From positions 935,099 through 999,098 of the forward strand of contig NZ_LT891970.1 in the NCBI RefSeq assembly GCF_900186505.1: 64,000 nucleotides of DNA. Reading direction: 5' to 3'. The notes below the pieces were generated by a model. It was not told the DNA's origin. It saw nothing but the letters and a program-made list of their open reading frames with translations, and did no database searches. Within the stretch, counting starts at the first letter, position 1. Every line of letters begins with the position of its first letter. The translations under genes were made by a program, and so were the position numbers. The stretch comes from Enorma phocaeensis. Lineage in GTDB: Bacteria; Actinomycetota; Coriobacteriia; Coriobacteriales; Coriobacteriaceae. Of the stretch, positions 45,239 to 56,456 are shown piece by piece.

Positions 45239-46777
45239 ATGGCGCTCTCCTTGAAGGACCTCAACCTGGTCGATAACGTCTACTCGTTCGGGGGCGCATA
45301 CATCATGGCGCTCGATAGCGGCACCACTTCGGTGCGTGCCGTTATCGTCGACGAGTACGGCTGCATCGTCGCGCAGTCCTCGCGCTCGCTCAAATGCTCC
45401 TATCCCCGCCCCGGCTGGGTCGAGCAGGACCCGATGGAGATCCTTGCCTCGCAGATCGCGATCATGATGGAAGTCCAGTTCAAGAGCGGGATCCATTCCG
45501 ACAGCATCGCAGCCGTGGGCATCTCGAACCAGCGCGAGACCACCGTGGTGTGGGATCGCGACAGCGGGCAGCCCATCTACAACGCCATCGGCTGGCAGTG
45601 CCGGCGCACCGCGCCTCTGGCCCAGCGATTGGTCGACGAGGGATACACCGACCTCATCCGCTCCAAGACGGGCCTCACACCGGACGCCTATTTCTCGGCT
45701 ACGAAGCTCGCGTGGATCTTGGACAACGTGAGCGGCGCGCGCGAGCTCGCGGAGGCTGGCCGCCTCATGTTCGGCACGATCGACACATGGCTGGTCTTCA
45801 ACCTGACGGGCGGTACGGTCTTCGCAACCGATTACACCAACGCGAGCCGCACGATGCTGTTCAACATCCATACGCTCGAATGGGATGACGAGCTGCTCGA
45901 GATCCTCAACATCCCGCGCTGCATGCTGCCCGAGGTGCAGAGCAGCTCGAGCGAGTTCGGCCGGATCTCGCATGAGGTTATGACCCATGCGCCCGTCATC
46001 GCGGGCGTCGCGGGCGATCAGCAGGCTTCGCTCTTCGGGCACTGCTGCTTCGAGCCGGGCCAGGCCAAGAACACCTACGGTACCGGTTGCTTCTTGCTTA
46101 TGAACACGGGCAACGCGGTGGTGGAGTCTAGCAACGGCCTGGTGGCGACCATCGGTATCGCCGAGGGCGGTACGGTGAGCTACGCACTCGAGGGGTCGAT
46201 CTTCCACGCGGGATCGGTGATCCAGTGGCTTCGCGACAAGCTGGGAATCATCTCCAAGGCGTCCGAGACCTCGGATATCGCGCTTTCACGCGAGGATAAC
46301 GGTGGCTGCTACCTGGTACCCGCGTTCAGCGGCCTCGGTGCACCATGGTGGGATCCCGCCGCTCAGGGCATCATTTGCGGGCTCACCGGAGCATCGGACC
46401 GGGCGAGCATCGTGCGCGCGGCATGCGAGTCCATGGCATACCAGAGCTTCGATGTGCTTCGCGCTATGGAAGCGGACGCAGGTGTGCGTTTGGGCGAGCT
46501 CAGTGTGGACGGTGGCGCCTCGCGCAATGAGTTCATCATGCAGTTCCAGGCAGATCTCTTGGGGATACCCGTGGTTCAATCCGCGTCGGTCGAGACGACG
46601 GCGCTTGGAGCGGCGTACCTTGCCGGTCTCGCCGTAGGATTCTGGGAGGACCGCGAAGAGGTGAAGCAGAACCGCGATGTGGCGAAGCGCTTCGAGCCTA
46701 CCATGGCAGACGAGCGCCGCGCGACGAACCTCGCCGGGTGGCATGCCGCCGTCGATCGCGCCCGAAGCGCGCGGTAG
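45239..46777 (+). CDS. glpK: glycerol kinase
   Basis: GlpK phosphorylates glycerol to sn-glycerol 3-phosphate. The 512-residue FGGY kinase has the phosphate loop ALDSGTTSVRAVIVDE (about residues 21-36), NQRETTVVWD, the TYGTGCFLLMNTG block and the C-terminal VDGGASRNEFIMQFQADLLG. An ~18-residue N-terminal extension (LSLKDLNLVDNVYSFGG) precedes the usual start. The ATG is chosen because upstream frame overlaps the sua5 gene. No glycerol facilitator or G3P dehydrogenase is adjacent, so its pathway partners lie elsewhere. Confidence 0.94.
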   Translation: MALSLKDLNLVDNVYSFGGAYIMALDSGTTSVRAVIVDEYGCIVAQSSRSLKCSYPRPGWVEQDPMEILASQIAIMMEVQFKSGIHSDSIAAVGISNQRETTVVWDRDSGQPIYNAIGWQCRRTAPLAQRLVDEGYTDLIRSKTGLTPDAYFSATKLAWILDNVSGARELAEAGRLMFGTIDTWLVFNLTGGTVFATDYTNASRTMLFNIHTLEWDDELLEILNIPRCMLPEVQSSSSEFGRISHEVMTHAPVIAGVAGDQQASLFGHCCFEPGQAKNTYGTGCFLLMNTGNAVVESSNGLVATIGIAEGGTVSYALEGSIFHAGSVIQWLRDKLGIISKASETSDIALSREDNGGCYLVPAFSGLGAPWWDPAAQGIICGLTGASDRASIVRAACESMAYQSFDVLRAMEADAGVRLGELSVDGGASRNEFIMQFQADLLGIPVVQSASVETTALGAAYLAGLAVGFWEDREEVKQNRDVAKRFEPTMADERRATNLAGWHAAVDRARSAR

Positions 46778-46835
46778 GTGGTACAGTGGTGGTAAGCGCG
46801 GGTACCCGCGCGAAGCCACGCATAAAGGAGTAGCT

Positions 46836-47285
46836 ATGCGCATCGCTATCGCGTCCGACCACGGTGGGTTCGATCAGAAAGGCCCGCTTGCCTCCTACAT
46901 CGCCGACGAGCTTGGTCATGAGGTTGTGGACTTAGGCCCTGATACGGCCGACTCCGTTGATTACCCCGATTATGCCGAGAAGGTCGCTCGCGCCGTTTCA
47001 TCCGGCGACGCCGACTTCGGCGTGCTCATCTGCGGGACCGGTATAGGGATGTCCATCGCTGCCAACAAGGTTGCCGGGGTTCGCGCCTCGTCGATCACCT
47101 CGCCTGCGTTCGCTGAGCTGTTCCGCCAGCACAACAACGGAAACGTGCTGTGCCTCTCGGGCCGTTTCGTCGAGCTCGACGCCAACAAGCAGATCGTGAA
47201 GACCTTCCTCGAGACGCCGTTCGAGGGCGGGCGCCACGATCGCCGCGTCGCGAAGATCGCCGCTCTCGAAGCGACAGAGGCGTAA
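46836..47285 (+). CDS. rpiB: ribose-5-phosphate isomerase B
   Basis: The 149-residue enzyme interconverts ribose 5-phosphate and ribulose 5-phosphate. Family marks are MRIAIASDHGGFDQK at the N-terminus, the YPDYAEKVARAV segment, and the anion-binding loop GVLICGTGIGMSIAANK. The Cys in ICGTG is the likely catalytic base. AAAGGAG precedes the ATG. It lies 58 bp after glpK and 3 bp before upp, suggesting coupled expression of ribose and uracil steps. Confidence 0.94.
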   Translation: MRIAIASDHGGFDQKGPLASYIADELGHEVVDLGPDTADSVDYPDYAEKVARAVSSGDADFGVLICGTGIGMSIAANKVAGVRASSITSPAFAELFRQHNNGNVLCLSGRFVELDANKQIVKTFLETPFEGGRHDRRVAKIAALEATEA

Positions 47286-47288
47286 GCG

Positions 47289-47936
47289 ATGGCGGCTATA
47301 TACGATCCGGAGCGCGTGACCCTCATCGATCACCCGCTCGTCCAGCACAAGCTTTCCATCCTGCGCGATCGAGCCACCGGAACCAAGCAGTTCCGCGACC
47401 TGGTGGGCGAGCTCGCCCTCTTCGAGGGCTATGAGGCCACGCGCGACCTGCCACTTGAGAACGTTGAGATCGAAACCCCCGTCCGTCGGGCTTCCTGTCG
47501 CCAGCTTTCGGGCAAGAAGCTCGCGATCGTACCGATCCTGCGTGCGGGACTTGGCATGGTCGACGGCCTGCTCGAGCTCGTCCCCTCTGCCCGCGTGGGC
47601 CACATCGGCATGTCGCGCGACGAGGTGACGCACCGCCCGCATGAGTATTACTGCAAGCTGCCCGGCGATATCGCCGAGCGCGTGTGCCTGGTCGTTGACC
47701 CGATGCTCGCAACGGGTGGTTCCGCCGTGGCTGCTTTGGAGTATTTGCGGCGCCAGGGCGCTCGAGACGTCCGCTTTCTCTGCATCGTTGCGGCGCCCGA
47801 GGGCCTGCGCGCTCTCCAGGCTGCCGACTCCGCGGTGCGCATCTTTGCCTGCGCCATCGACGAGGGGCTCAATGAGAACGCCTACATCGTCCCAGGCCTG
47901 GGTGATGCGGGGGATCGCATCTTCGGCACGCTCTAG
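47289..47936 (+). CDS. upp: uracil phosphoribosyltransferase
   Basis: Upp converts uracil and PRPP to UMP in pyrimidine salvage. The 215-residue protein has [18 protein letters not shown], the PRPP-binding loop [16 protein letters not shown] and the C-terminal uracil-binding [17 protein letters not shown]. It is the true Upp, not the bifunctional PyrR regulator. Its product UMP would be the ligand for the PyrR control seen at carA. Confidence 0.95.
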   Translation: MAAIYDPERVTLIDHPLVQHKLSILRDRATGTKQFRDLVGELALFEGYEATRDLPLENVEIETPVRRASCRQLSGKKLAIVPILRAGLGMVDGLLELVPSARVGHIGMSRDEVTHRPHEYYCKLPGDIAERVCLVVDPMLATGGSAVAALEYLRRQGARDVRFLCIVAAPEGLRALQAADSAVRIFACAIDEGLNENAYIVPGLGDAGDRIFGTL

Positions 47937-48044
47937 CGCATACCGCCGCGGGGGTCCATGTCATGAATAGAGCACGTCAGCGGGGTGAAATTAGCCAGGG
48001 TTCCAAACTCTGTTCAACCCGGTCACGATTGAAACACATTTCTC

Positions 48045-48072
48045 TTGAATTTCTGTCGCGGGTTTCTACAAT
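48045..48072 (+). promoter_or_regulatory. sigma-70 promoter of the atp operon
   Basis: TTGAAT (48045-48050) and TACAAT (48067-48072) are 16 bp apart, 60 bp upstream of the first atp-operon gene and in an AT-rich pocket. Each hexamer is one base from consensus. Confidence 0.72.
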
Positions 48073-48132
48073 AGGGTCTCAGCCTGAGCGGCCCGCGTGC
48101 GCGGAGGCGCCCGGGCGGAGGTGCGATCGCTG

Positions 48133-48435
48133 ATGTCCGGCTTCGATCTTGTTGAGCATCTGCCGGCAATGGCGATCGGTGCCGTCATCGGTCTCATCGC
48201 CTTCGCTCCGCTGTTCGCTGCGCTCATGCCCGTGCTCAGGCGCAAACGGGACGCCGATATGGGGGTCGGCCTCATAGGGGTGATCGTCTCGTTTGCGATC
48301 TTGCTCGTGGGCGTGGTCGCGGTGGCCCTCATCGCGCGCGCCGCGCTCGTGGCCTTTACGGTCGGCGAGCTCGCGGGCTTTTTCGTGGGCTGGGTCGCCG
48401 TGGCCTGCATGGTGATCTGGGACCACGGTAGATAA
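48133..48435 (+). CDS. small membrane protein at the head of the atp operon (AtpI-like)
   Basis: This 100-residue protein has three hydrophobic segments (MAIGAVIGLIAFAPLFAALM, GLIGVIVSFAILLVGVVAVAL and LAGFFVGWVAVACMVIW). In size, topology and position before atpB it matches AtpI-type proteins that help assemble the c-ring, but sequence similarity cannot be judged by eye. GGAGGTG is about 10 bp before the ATG. Confidence 0.75.
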   Translation: MSGFDLVEHLPAMAIGAVIGLIAFAPLFAALMPVLRRKRDADMGVGLIGVIVSFAILLVGVVAVALIARAALVAFTVGELAGFFVGWVAVACMVIWDHGR

Positions 48436-48465
48436 GGGCGCCTGCTGGCGCCGCTGGATAGGAAG

Positions 48466-49272
48466 GTGACGTTCTTGGACGCGTTTTCCAGGCTGCCTGA
48501 GGCGATCAACGAGCTCGTCTCCGAGTTCTCCTCGGCACCGGTGGTGGGTGACCTTAATGCCGGCCTCACGCAGTACTCGTTCTGGCTTTTGGTTTCGGCG
48601 CTGCTGCTCGCCATCATCGTCTTCGCATTCGTGCGCAAGCAAGCGCTCGTCCCCAAGGGCGTGTTCGTCAATGGTGTCGAGTACCTCGTCGAGTATGTGG
48701 AGAACGACGTGGCCAAGGGGGTCGTTGGCACCGATTGGCGTCGTCACTTCCCGTTCCTTGCCACGATTTTCTTCTTCATCCTCATCAACAACTTCGTTGG
48801 TCTCGTGCCAGGCATGAAGCCCGGTACGGGCGCCATCGGCTGCACCGCGGCGCTCGCGCTGGTGACCTTCATCTACTTTGTCTACTTCGGGTGCAAGAAG
48901 CACGGCGTCATCGGCTACATCAAGAGCCTCGCGCCGGCGGGCGTCATGTTCCCCATGAACGTGTTCGTGTGGGTCATCGAGGTTTTCTCGCTGCTCCTGC
49001 GTCCCATCACGCTTGCCATCCGTCTGTTCTGCAACATGTTCGCCGGCCACATCGTCATGGGGTCGTTCTCCATCATGGCGGCGCTCTTTGCCCAGCCTCT
49101 GCTCGAGCACGTGAGCGCCATGAACGCGCTGGGGGCTCTGCCGAGCGTCGCATGGCTCGCCATCCTGCTCATCATCTACGCGGTCGAGCTTATCGTTGCC
49201 TTTGTGCAGGCATATGTCTTCACGGTGCTCGCCGCCGTCTACATCCAGATCGCCGAGGCTGAGGGCCACTAG
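48466..49272 (+). CDS. atpB: ATP synthase Fo subunit a
   Basis: Subunit a forms the proton half-channels against the c-ring. The 268-residue polytopic protein has the essential Arg in ITLAIRLFCNMFAGH and the conserved C-terminal AFVQAYVFTVLAAVYIQIA. The start is GTG, read from the GGATAGGAAG just upstream. Confidence 0.94.
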   Translation: MTFLDAFSRLPEAINELVSEFSSAPVVGDLNAGLTQYSFWLLVSALLLAIIVFAFVRKQALVPKGVFVNGVEYLVEYVENDVAKGVVGTDWRRHFPFLATIFFFILINNFVGLVPGMKPGTGAIGCTAALALVTFIYFVYFGCKKHGVIGYIKSLAPAGVMFPMNVFVWVIEVFSLLLRPITLAIRLFCNMFAGHIVMGSFSIMAALFAQPLLEHVSAMNALGALPSVAWLAILLIIYAVELIVAFVQAYVFTVLAAVYIQIAEAEGH

Positions 49273-49357
49273 CGATCGCAACTGCTGACACGGGGTGCCC
49301 GGCACCCCCGTCGATAATGGGTATCCTGCGCTCAGGCGCACGACAAAGGAGGAAACA

Positions 49358-49549
49358 GTGGGAGTTATCGGTTACGGTCTCGGTGTCATCGGTGCCGGTT
49401 TGGCAATCGGCCTTGCCGCCTTCGGCGCAACGAGCGCTATGGCGCGCCAGCCCGAGATTCAGGGTCGAGCGTTCACCGTGTTCATTCTGGCATCGGCCTT
49501 CACCGAGGCACTCGGCCTCATCGGCTTCGTCGTTACGCTGATCTCCTAG
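49358..49549 (+). CDS. atpE: ATP synthase Fo subunit c
   Basis: The 63-residue hairpin protein forms the rotor ring. The polar loop reads ARQPE and the ion-binding carboxylate is Glu50 in AFTEALGLIGF. Helix 1 lacks the Gln that Na+-type c subunits use, and Glu50 is followed by Ala rather than Ser/Thr, so coupling to protons is inferred. It starts with GTG behind a strong AAAGGAGG. It is slightly short for the family (usually 70-85) because the N-terminal segment is brief. Confidence 0.93.
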   Translation: MGVIGYGLGVIGAGLAIGLAAFGATSAMARQPEIQGRAFTVFILASAFTEALGLIGFVVTLIS

Positions 49550-49585
49550 GGAGCCCTGCGCATCGTGTCGTGTAAGGAGCAGACC

Positions 49586-50188
49586 ATGAAGATCATCAAC
49601 CGCGCGGCTTTCATTGCTGCGCCCTGGGCGCTTGCGGCCCTCGCGGTGCCTGCGCCTGCGTTTGCAGAGGGCGAGGGTGGCGCATCCATCCTCATCCCTA
49701 AGATGGCGGAGTTCGTGCCGGCGCTCATCGCGTTTCTCATCATCTGGATCGTGCTGGCCAAGATCGCTTGGCCTAAGGTCCTGGGGATGATGGACGAGCG
49801 CTCCCGCCGCATCCAGGAGAGCCTGGACGAGGCCGAGCGCACCAAGAAGAAGGCTATCGAGGACCGCGCCGCTTCCGACGAGCTCATGACCGATGCTCGC
49901 CGCCAGGCCGCCGACATCGTGCTTGCCGCCCGTCAGGACGCCGAGGCCGAGCGCGCCCGCATCATCGCCGCCGCTCGCACCGAGGCGGAGCACATCATCG
50001 CCAAGGCGCATGCCACGGCAGAGGACGAGCGCCACGCGCTCTATGCCGAGGCTGCTGCGTCCATCGCCGATCTTTCGGTGTCGGTCGCCTCTAAGATCGT
50101 CGAGAAGACCCTCGACGAGGACGGCGAGCAGCGCCGCCTCATCGAGCGCTATATCGAGGAAGCAGGTAGCCTGAATGCCAGCAACTAG
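49586..50188 (+). CDS. atpF: ATP synthase Fo subunit b with signal-peptide-like N-terminus
   Basis: Subunit b is the peripheral stalk. Residues 1-27 look like a signal peptide (basic start, then AAPWALAALAVPAPAFA with an AFA cleavage-like site). The usual membrane helix follows at about residues 43-62 (FVPALIAFLIIWIVLAKIAW), then a long charged coiled coil. Most b subunits begin directly with the single helix, so the leader is extra. AAGGAG precedes the ATG. The end overlaps atpH by 14 bp. Confidence 0.93.
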   Translation: MKIINRAAFIAAPWALAALAVPAPAFAEGEGGASILIPKMAEFVPALIAFLIIWIVLAKIAWPKVLGMMDERSRRIQESLDEAERTKKKAIEDRAASDELMTDARRQAADIVLAARQDAEAERARIIAAARTEAEHIIAKAHATAEDERHALYAEAAASIADLSVSVASKIVEKTLDEDGEQRRLIERYIEEAGSLNASN

Positions 50189-50663
50189 CCGCAGGGAGGG
50201 CAGGGTCCTCGAGACCTACGCCCGCTCGCTTTTGGAGGCGGGCAAGGCCGAGGGGCGGGTATTCGAGAACCGCCGCGACCTCGAGGTGCTTGCCTCTGCC
50301 TCGCCGGAGCTGCTGGCGGTGCTCACCGAGCTCGTCCAGCGCGGCCAGCTCGAGCTGCTGCCCGATATCGCCGACGCCTACCACACCATGACCGAGGAGG
50401 ACGCGGATGTGGTGGGTGTGACGGTCACGACGGCCGTTCCGCTCGACGACGCCCTGCGCGCCTCGCTCGCTGAGCGTTGCGAGCGCGAGCTGGGTAGCAA
50501 GGTGTTCCTCATCGAGCACGTCGATCCTTCCATCATCGGCGGCATCGTGCTCGAGGCCCGCGGCCAGCGCCGCGACATTTCGGTGAAGACCAGGTTGCGC
50601 ATGATGCGCGACAACCTAGCTTCCAACCACCCGCAAGAAGGAGGTGCAGTCGCTCATGGCTAA
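50175..50663 (+). CDS. atpH: ATP synthase F1 subunit delta
   Basis: Delta joins subunit b to the F1 head. The 162-residue protein shows the OSCP/delta pattern: an N-terminal helical part ([13 protein letters not shown]) and the C-terminal [20 protein letters not shown] segment. Its start lies inside atpF and its stop inside atpA, a coupled arrangement. Confidence 0.92.
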   Translation: MPATSRREGRVLETYARSLLEAGKAEGRVFENRRDLEVLASASPELLAVLTELVQRGQLELLPDIADAYHTMTEEDADVVGVTVTTAVPLDDALRASLAERCERELGSKVFLIEHVDPSIIGGIVLEARGQRRDISVKTRLRMMRDNLASNHPQEGGAVAHG

Positions 50664-52266
50664 GACGATCGATGCGCAGACCATCGCGCGCGCCCTTGCG
50701 GAGCGGCTCGATACCATCGCCGCCACGGTCGACACCCAGGAGATGTCGCTCGTCGACGAGGTGGGCGACGGCATCGCCCGCGTCAGCGGCCTGCGCAACG
50801 CCATGGCAGGCGAGCTGCTCGAGTTCAAGAGCTCAGAGACCGGCGAGACGGTCTACGGCCTGGCCCAGAACCTCGATGCCGACGAGGTCGGCGCCGTGCT
50901 CTTCGGTGACGTGTCCGTCATCAAGGAGGGCGATGAGTGCCGCACGACCGGGCGCATCATGGACATCCCCGTGGGCCGCGGCATGCTCGGCCGCGTGGTG
51001 AACCCGCTGGGCCAGCCTATCGACGGCCTTGGCGATATCCGCACGAGCCATCGCCGCCCCATCGAGTTCAAGGCCCCCGGCGTCATCGAGCGCACGCCGG
51101 TGTGCGAGCCGGTGCAGACCGGCCTTCTGGCCATCGACGCCATGATTCCCATCGGGCGCGGCCAGCGCGAGCTCATCATCGGCGACCGCAAGACGGGAAA
51201 GACCGCCATCGCGATCGACACGATCATCAACCAGCGCGGCAAGGGCATGATCTGCATCTACGTCGCCATCGGCCAGAAGGCCTCGACGGTCGCGAACATC
51301 CGTGAGACGCTTTCGCGTCATAACGCGCTCGACTACACGGTCATCGTCTCGGCGACGGCGGCGGAGTCTGCGCCCATGCAGTACATCGCCCCCATGGCGG
51401 GCGCTGCGATCGGCGAGTACTTCATGTACAACGGTCGCGACGGCAAGCCCGCCAACGCGGCCAACCCGGGCGGCCATGTGCTCATCATCTACGATGACCT
51501 CTCCAAACAGGCCGTCGCATACCGTCAGATGTCGCTTACGCTGCGCCGTCCGCCCGGACGCGAGGCGTACCCCGGTGACATTTTCTACCTGCATTCGCGC
51601 CTGCTCGAGCGCGCCTGCAAGCTTTCCGAGGAGCTGGGTTCCGGCTCGCTCACGGCGCTTCCGCTCATCGAGACGCAGGACGGCGACGTGTCCGCCTACA
51701 TCCCCACCAACGTGATCTCGATCACGGACGGCCAGATCTACCTGCAGAGCGACCTGTTCTTCCAGGGACAGCGCCCCGCGGTCGATGTGGGCATCTCGGT
51801 GTCGCGCGTAGGCGGCGCTGCTCAGACCAAGGCCATGAAGCAGGTGGCGGGTAACCTCCGCCTGGACCTTGCAGCCTATCAAGAGCTCGTTGGCTTCGCG
51901 CAGTTCGGCTCGGACCTGGATGTGACCACACAGAAGCAGCTCACGCACGGCTCGCGCATGACCGAGCTCTTGAAGCAGCCCCGTTTCAAGCCGTTCGACG
52001 TGACAAACCAGATCGTGGCGCTGTTTGCAGGCAACAAGGGATATCTCGATGATCTTCCGCTCTCGCAGGTGCTGACCTTCCGCGACGAGCTTCTGGAGTA
52101 CATGAACAACTCCTTCGGGCCCCTGCTCAACAGGCTTAGGTCCGAGAAGATCGAAGGGGACCTCGACACCAAGCTCACGCAGGCGATCGAGGACTTCAAG
52201 AATCAGTACCTGACCCGCCATGCGGGCGAGGACGAAGACGACGAACCTGCGGTAGAGGAGCAGTAG
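50656..52266 (+). CDS. atpA: ATP synthase F1 subunit alpha
   Basis: The 536-residue non-catalytic nucleotide-binding subunit has Walker [16 protein letters not shown] and the alpha signature [16 protein letters not shown], with the arginine-finger region [17 protein letters not shown]. The ATG is preferred over a GTG 12 bp upstream because AAGGAGGTG fits it better. An acidic tail ([12 protein letters not shown]) closes the protein. Confidence 0.96.
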   Translation: MAKTIDAQTIARALAERLDTIAATVDTQEMSLVDEVGDGIARVSGLRNAMAGELLEFKSSETGETVYGLAQNLDADEVGAVLFGDVSVIKEGDECRTTGRIMDIPVGRGMLGRVVNPLGQPIDGLGDIRTSHRRPIEFKAPGVIERTPVCEPVQTGLLAIDAMIPIGRGQRELIIGDRKTGKTAIAIDTIINQRGKGMICIYVAIGQKASTVANIRETLSRHNALDYTVIVSATAAESAPMQYIAPMAGAAIGEYFMYNGRDGKPANAANPGGHVLIIYDDLSKQAVAYRQMSLTLRRPPGREAYPGDIFYLHSRLLERACKLSEELGSGSLTALPLIETQDGDVSAYIPTNVISITDGQIYLQSDLFFQGQRPAVDVGISVSRVGGAAQTKAMKQVAGNLRLDLAAYQELVGFAQFGSDLDVTTQKQLTHGSRMTELLKQPRFKPFDVTNQIVALFAGNKGYLDDLPLSQVLTFRDELLEYMNNSFGPLLNRLRSEKIEGDLDTKLTQAIEDFKNQYLTRHAGEDEDDEPAVEEQ

Positions 52267-52270
52267 CCCT

Positions 52271-54636
<2,366 letters not shown>

Positions 54637-54641
54637 CGCCC

Positions 54642-55043
54642 ATGGGAGCCATGCACATCCGCATCGTCTGTCCTGAGCACAACGCCTACGAGGCTGAGGC
54701 GGCGTTCGTCTCGGTGCCTGCGAGCGATGGCGAGCTGGGCGTGCTGCCTCGGCATGCGTGCGAGATCGCCACGATCGTGCCCGGCTATGTGCGCGTGGCG
54801 GACCAGGCGATGGGCGAGAGCGACCATGTGTTTGCCGTGACGAGCGGCTATGTGCAGATTGCAGACGACGAGGTGGTCGTCCTTGCCGCACGGGCAGAGG
54901 ATCTGGCGGACGTCAACGCCGACGAGGTTCGAGAAAAACTCGCAGGTTTTGAAGAACAGCTGGGTAATTTGTCTGAAGATGATGCACGCCGCGCCTACCT
55001 CTATAATGAGATTGCATGGTGCAGGCTCTTGCTTGCCGAATAG
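54642..55043 (+). CDS. atpC: ATP synthase F1 subunit epsilon
   Basis: The 133-residue subunit caps the rotor shaft. The N-terminal beta domain is recognised from HIRIVCPEHNAYEAEAAFVS, DGELGVLPRHA and VTSGYVQIADDEVVVLA, followed by a C-terminal helical hairpin. It is the last gene of the operon, with a terminator 40 bp downstream. Confidence 0.93.
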   Translation: MGAMHIRIVCPEHNAYEAEAAFVSVPASDGELGVLPRHACEIATIVPGYVRVADQAMGESDHVFAVTSGYVQIADDEVVVLAARAEDLADVNADEVREKLAGFEEQLGNLSEDDARRAYLYNEIAWCRLLLAE

Positions 55044-55081
55044 ACGTGGGGCGCAGACGCCCTCAGAACGAAAGATTCGCC

Positions 55082-55130
55082 GCATCATGCCCGGGGGATT
55101 CCTCCGGGCATGATGCTGCTTATAGGGGAG
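55082..55130 (+). terminator. terminator of the atp operon
   Basis: A perfect 13-bp stem, GCATCATGCCCGG (55082-55094) with CCGGGCATGATGC (55104-55116), is followed by a modest T-containing tail TGCTTATAG. It separates atpC from murA. Confidence 0.75.
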
Positions 55131-55161
55131 ACCCTGTTATAGCTGGGTGAAAGGATGGCGC

Positions 55162-56445
55162 GTGGATATCATCCGTGTTGAGGGCGGACATGCCATCGAG
55201 GGTTGCGTGACGGTTGCCGGAGCAAAGAACTCCGCTCTTAAGCTCATGGCTGCGACGCTGCTCGCCCCGGGCCTGACTACGCTCACAAACGTCCCCAATA
55301 TCTCCGACGTGCATGTTATGGGCAAGGTTCTGAAGGGCCTGGGTGCCACGATCGAGGTTCTCGACGAGCACACGCTTGCCATCGACACCTCGGCAGTTGA
55401 TTCCTGGGAGGCTCCCTACGAGCTCGTTGCCAAGATGCGCGCTTCGACGGCGGTGATGGGACCGCTGCTTGGCCGGTTCCACAAGGCCAAGATCGCTATG
55501 CCCGGCGGTTGCAACTTGGGCGCCCGTAAAATCGACATGCACATCCTGGGGCTCGAGGCCCTGGGCGTCAACTTCGACACCGATCACGGCTACATTTACG
55601 CTGATGCGCCCGATGGGCTTGTTGGTACGGCGGTTACCTTGGAATTCGCAAGCGTTGGGGCCACCGAGAACCTGATCATGGCGGCGGTTCGGGCCAAGGG
55701 GACGACGATCATCGATAACGCCGCGCGCGAGCCCGAGATCATCGACCTTGCAAACATGCTCAACGAGATGGGAGCCAAGATCTCCGGTGCCGGCACCCCG
55801 GTCGTCGAGGTCGAGGGCGTCGAGCACCTGCATCCGGTCGAGCACCGCGTGGTGGGTGATCGCATCGAGGCGGGTACCTTCATCGTTGCCGGCGCGCTTA
55901 CCGCAGGCGCCGCCGGGGTGGAGGTCGCCGGCTTCAATCCGCAGCATCTCGGCATGGTGCTCAAGAAGCTCGAGCTCATGGGCGTTCCCTTCGAACGAGG
56001 CGTTGACAACGTTCGCGTCATGCGGGCCGAGCACCTGCGCCCCGAGGACATCCAGACCCTGCCGTTCCCCGGCTTCCCAACCGATATGCAGGCTCAGGTG
56101 ATGGTGCTGTCCGCGCTTGCCGACGGCAGCTCCGTAATCACCGAGAACATCTTCGAAAACCGCTTCATGTTCGCATCCGAGCTGGTGCGCATGGGTGCCA
56201 ATATTCGCATCGAGAGCCATCACGCCATCATCCATGGCGTCGACGCGCTCTCGGGAGCCCAGGTCGTTTCGCCCGACCTGCGCGGCGGCGCCGCCCTGGT
56301 GCTTGCCGGCTTGATTGCCGACGGTACGACCGAGGTGTCTGCCATCCATCATATCCGGCGCGGGTACGAGCGGTTCGTTGAAAAGTTGAGCGGATTGGGG
56401 GCGCAGGTTGCCTGCGTGACGGTGCCCGATCCGATGGATGACTAG
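55162..56445 (+). CDS. murA: UDP-N-acetylglucosamine 1-carboxyvinyltransferase
   Basis: MurA performs the first committed step of peptidoglycan synthesis and is the target of fosfomycin. The active-site Cys is present (Cys117 in MPGGCNLGARKIDMH), so the sequence predicts the fosfomycin-sensitive form. The 427-residue length and the GAKNSALKLMAA, FPTDMQAQVMVL and GAALVLAGLIADG blocks are typical. GTG is chosen because AAAGGA lies 6 bp before it; a GTG 15 bp upstream overlaps that site. Confidence 0.95.
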   Translation: MDIIRVEGGHAIEGCVTVAGAKNSALKLMAATLLAPGLTTLTNVPNISDVHVMGKVLKGLGATIEVLDEHTLAIDTSAVDSWEAPYELVAKMRASTAVMGPLLGRFHKAKIAMPGGCNLGARKIDMHILGLEALGVNFDTDHGYIYADAPDGLVGTAVTLEFASVGATENLIMAAVRAKGTTIIDNAAREPEIIDLANMLNEMGAKISGAGTPVVEVEGVEHLHPVEHRVVGDRIEAGTFIVAGALTAGAAGVEVAGFNPQHLGMVLKKLELMGVPFERGVDNVRVMRAEHLRPEDIQTLPFPGFPTDMQAQVMVLSALADGSSVITENIFENRFMFASELVRMGANIRIESHHAIIHGVDALSGAQVVSPDLRGGAALVLAGLIADGTTEVSAIHHIRRGYERFVEKLSGLGAQVACVTVPDPMDD

Positions 56446-56456
56446 GTAGGTAACGC

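Noticed and set aside
45128..46207. 359-codon minus-strand frame opposite glpK
   Set aside because: No motifs; glpK on the plus strand is complete.
49358..49549. Sodium-type ATP synthase c subunit
   Set aside because: The helix-1 Gln and the Ser/Thr after the carboxylate needed for Na+ binding are absent.
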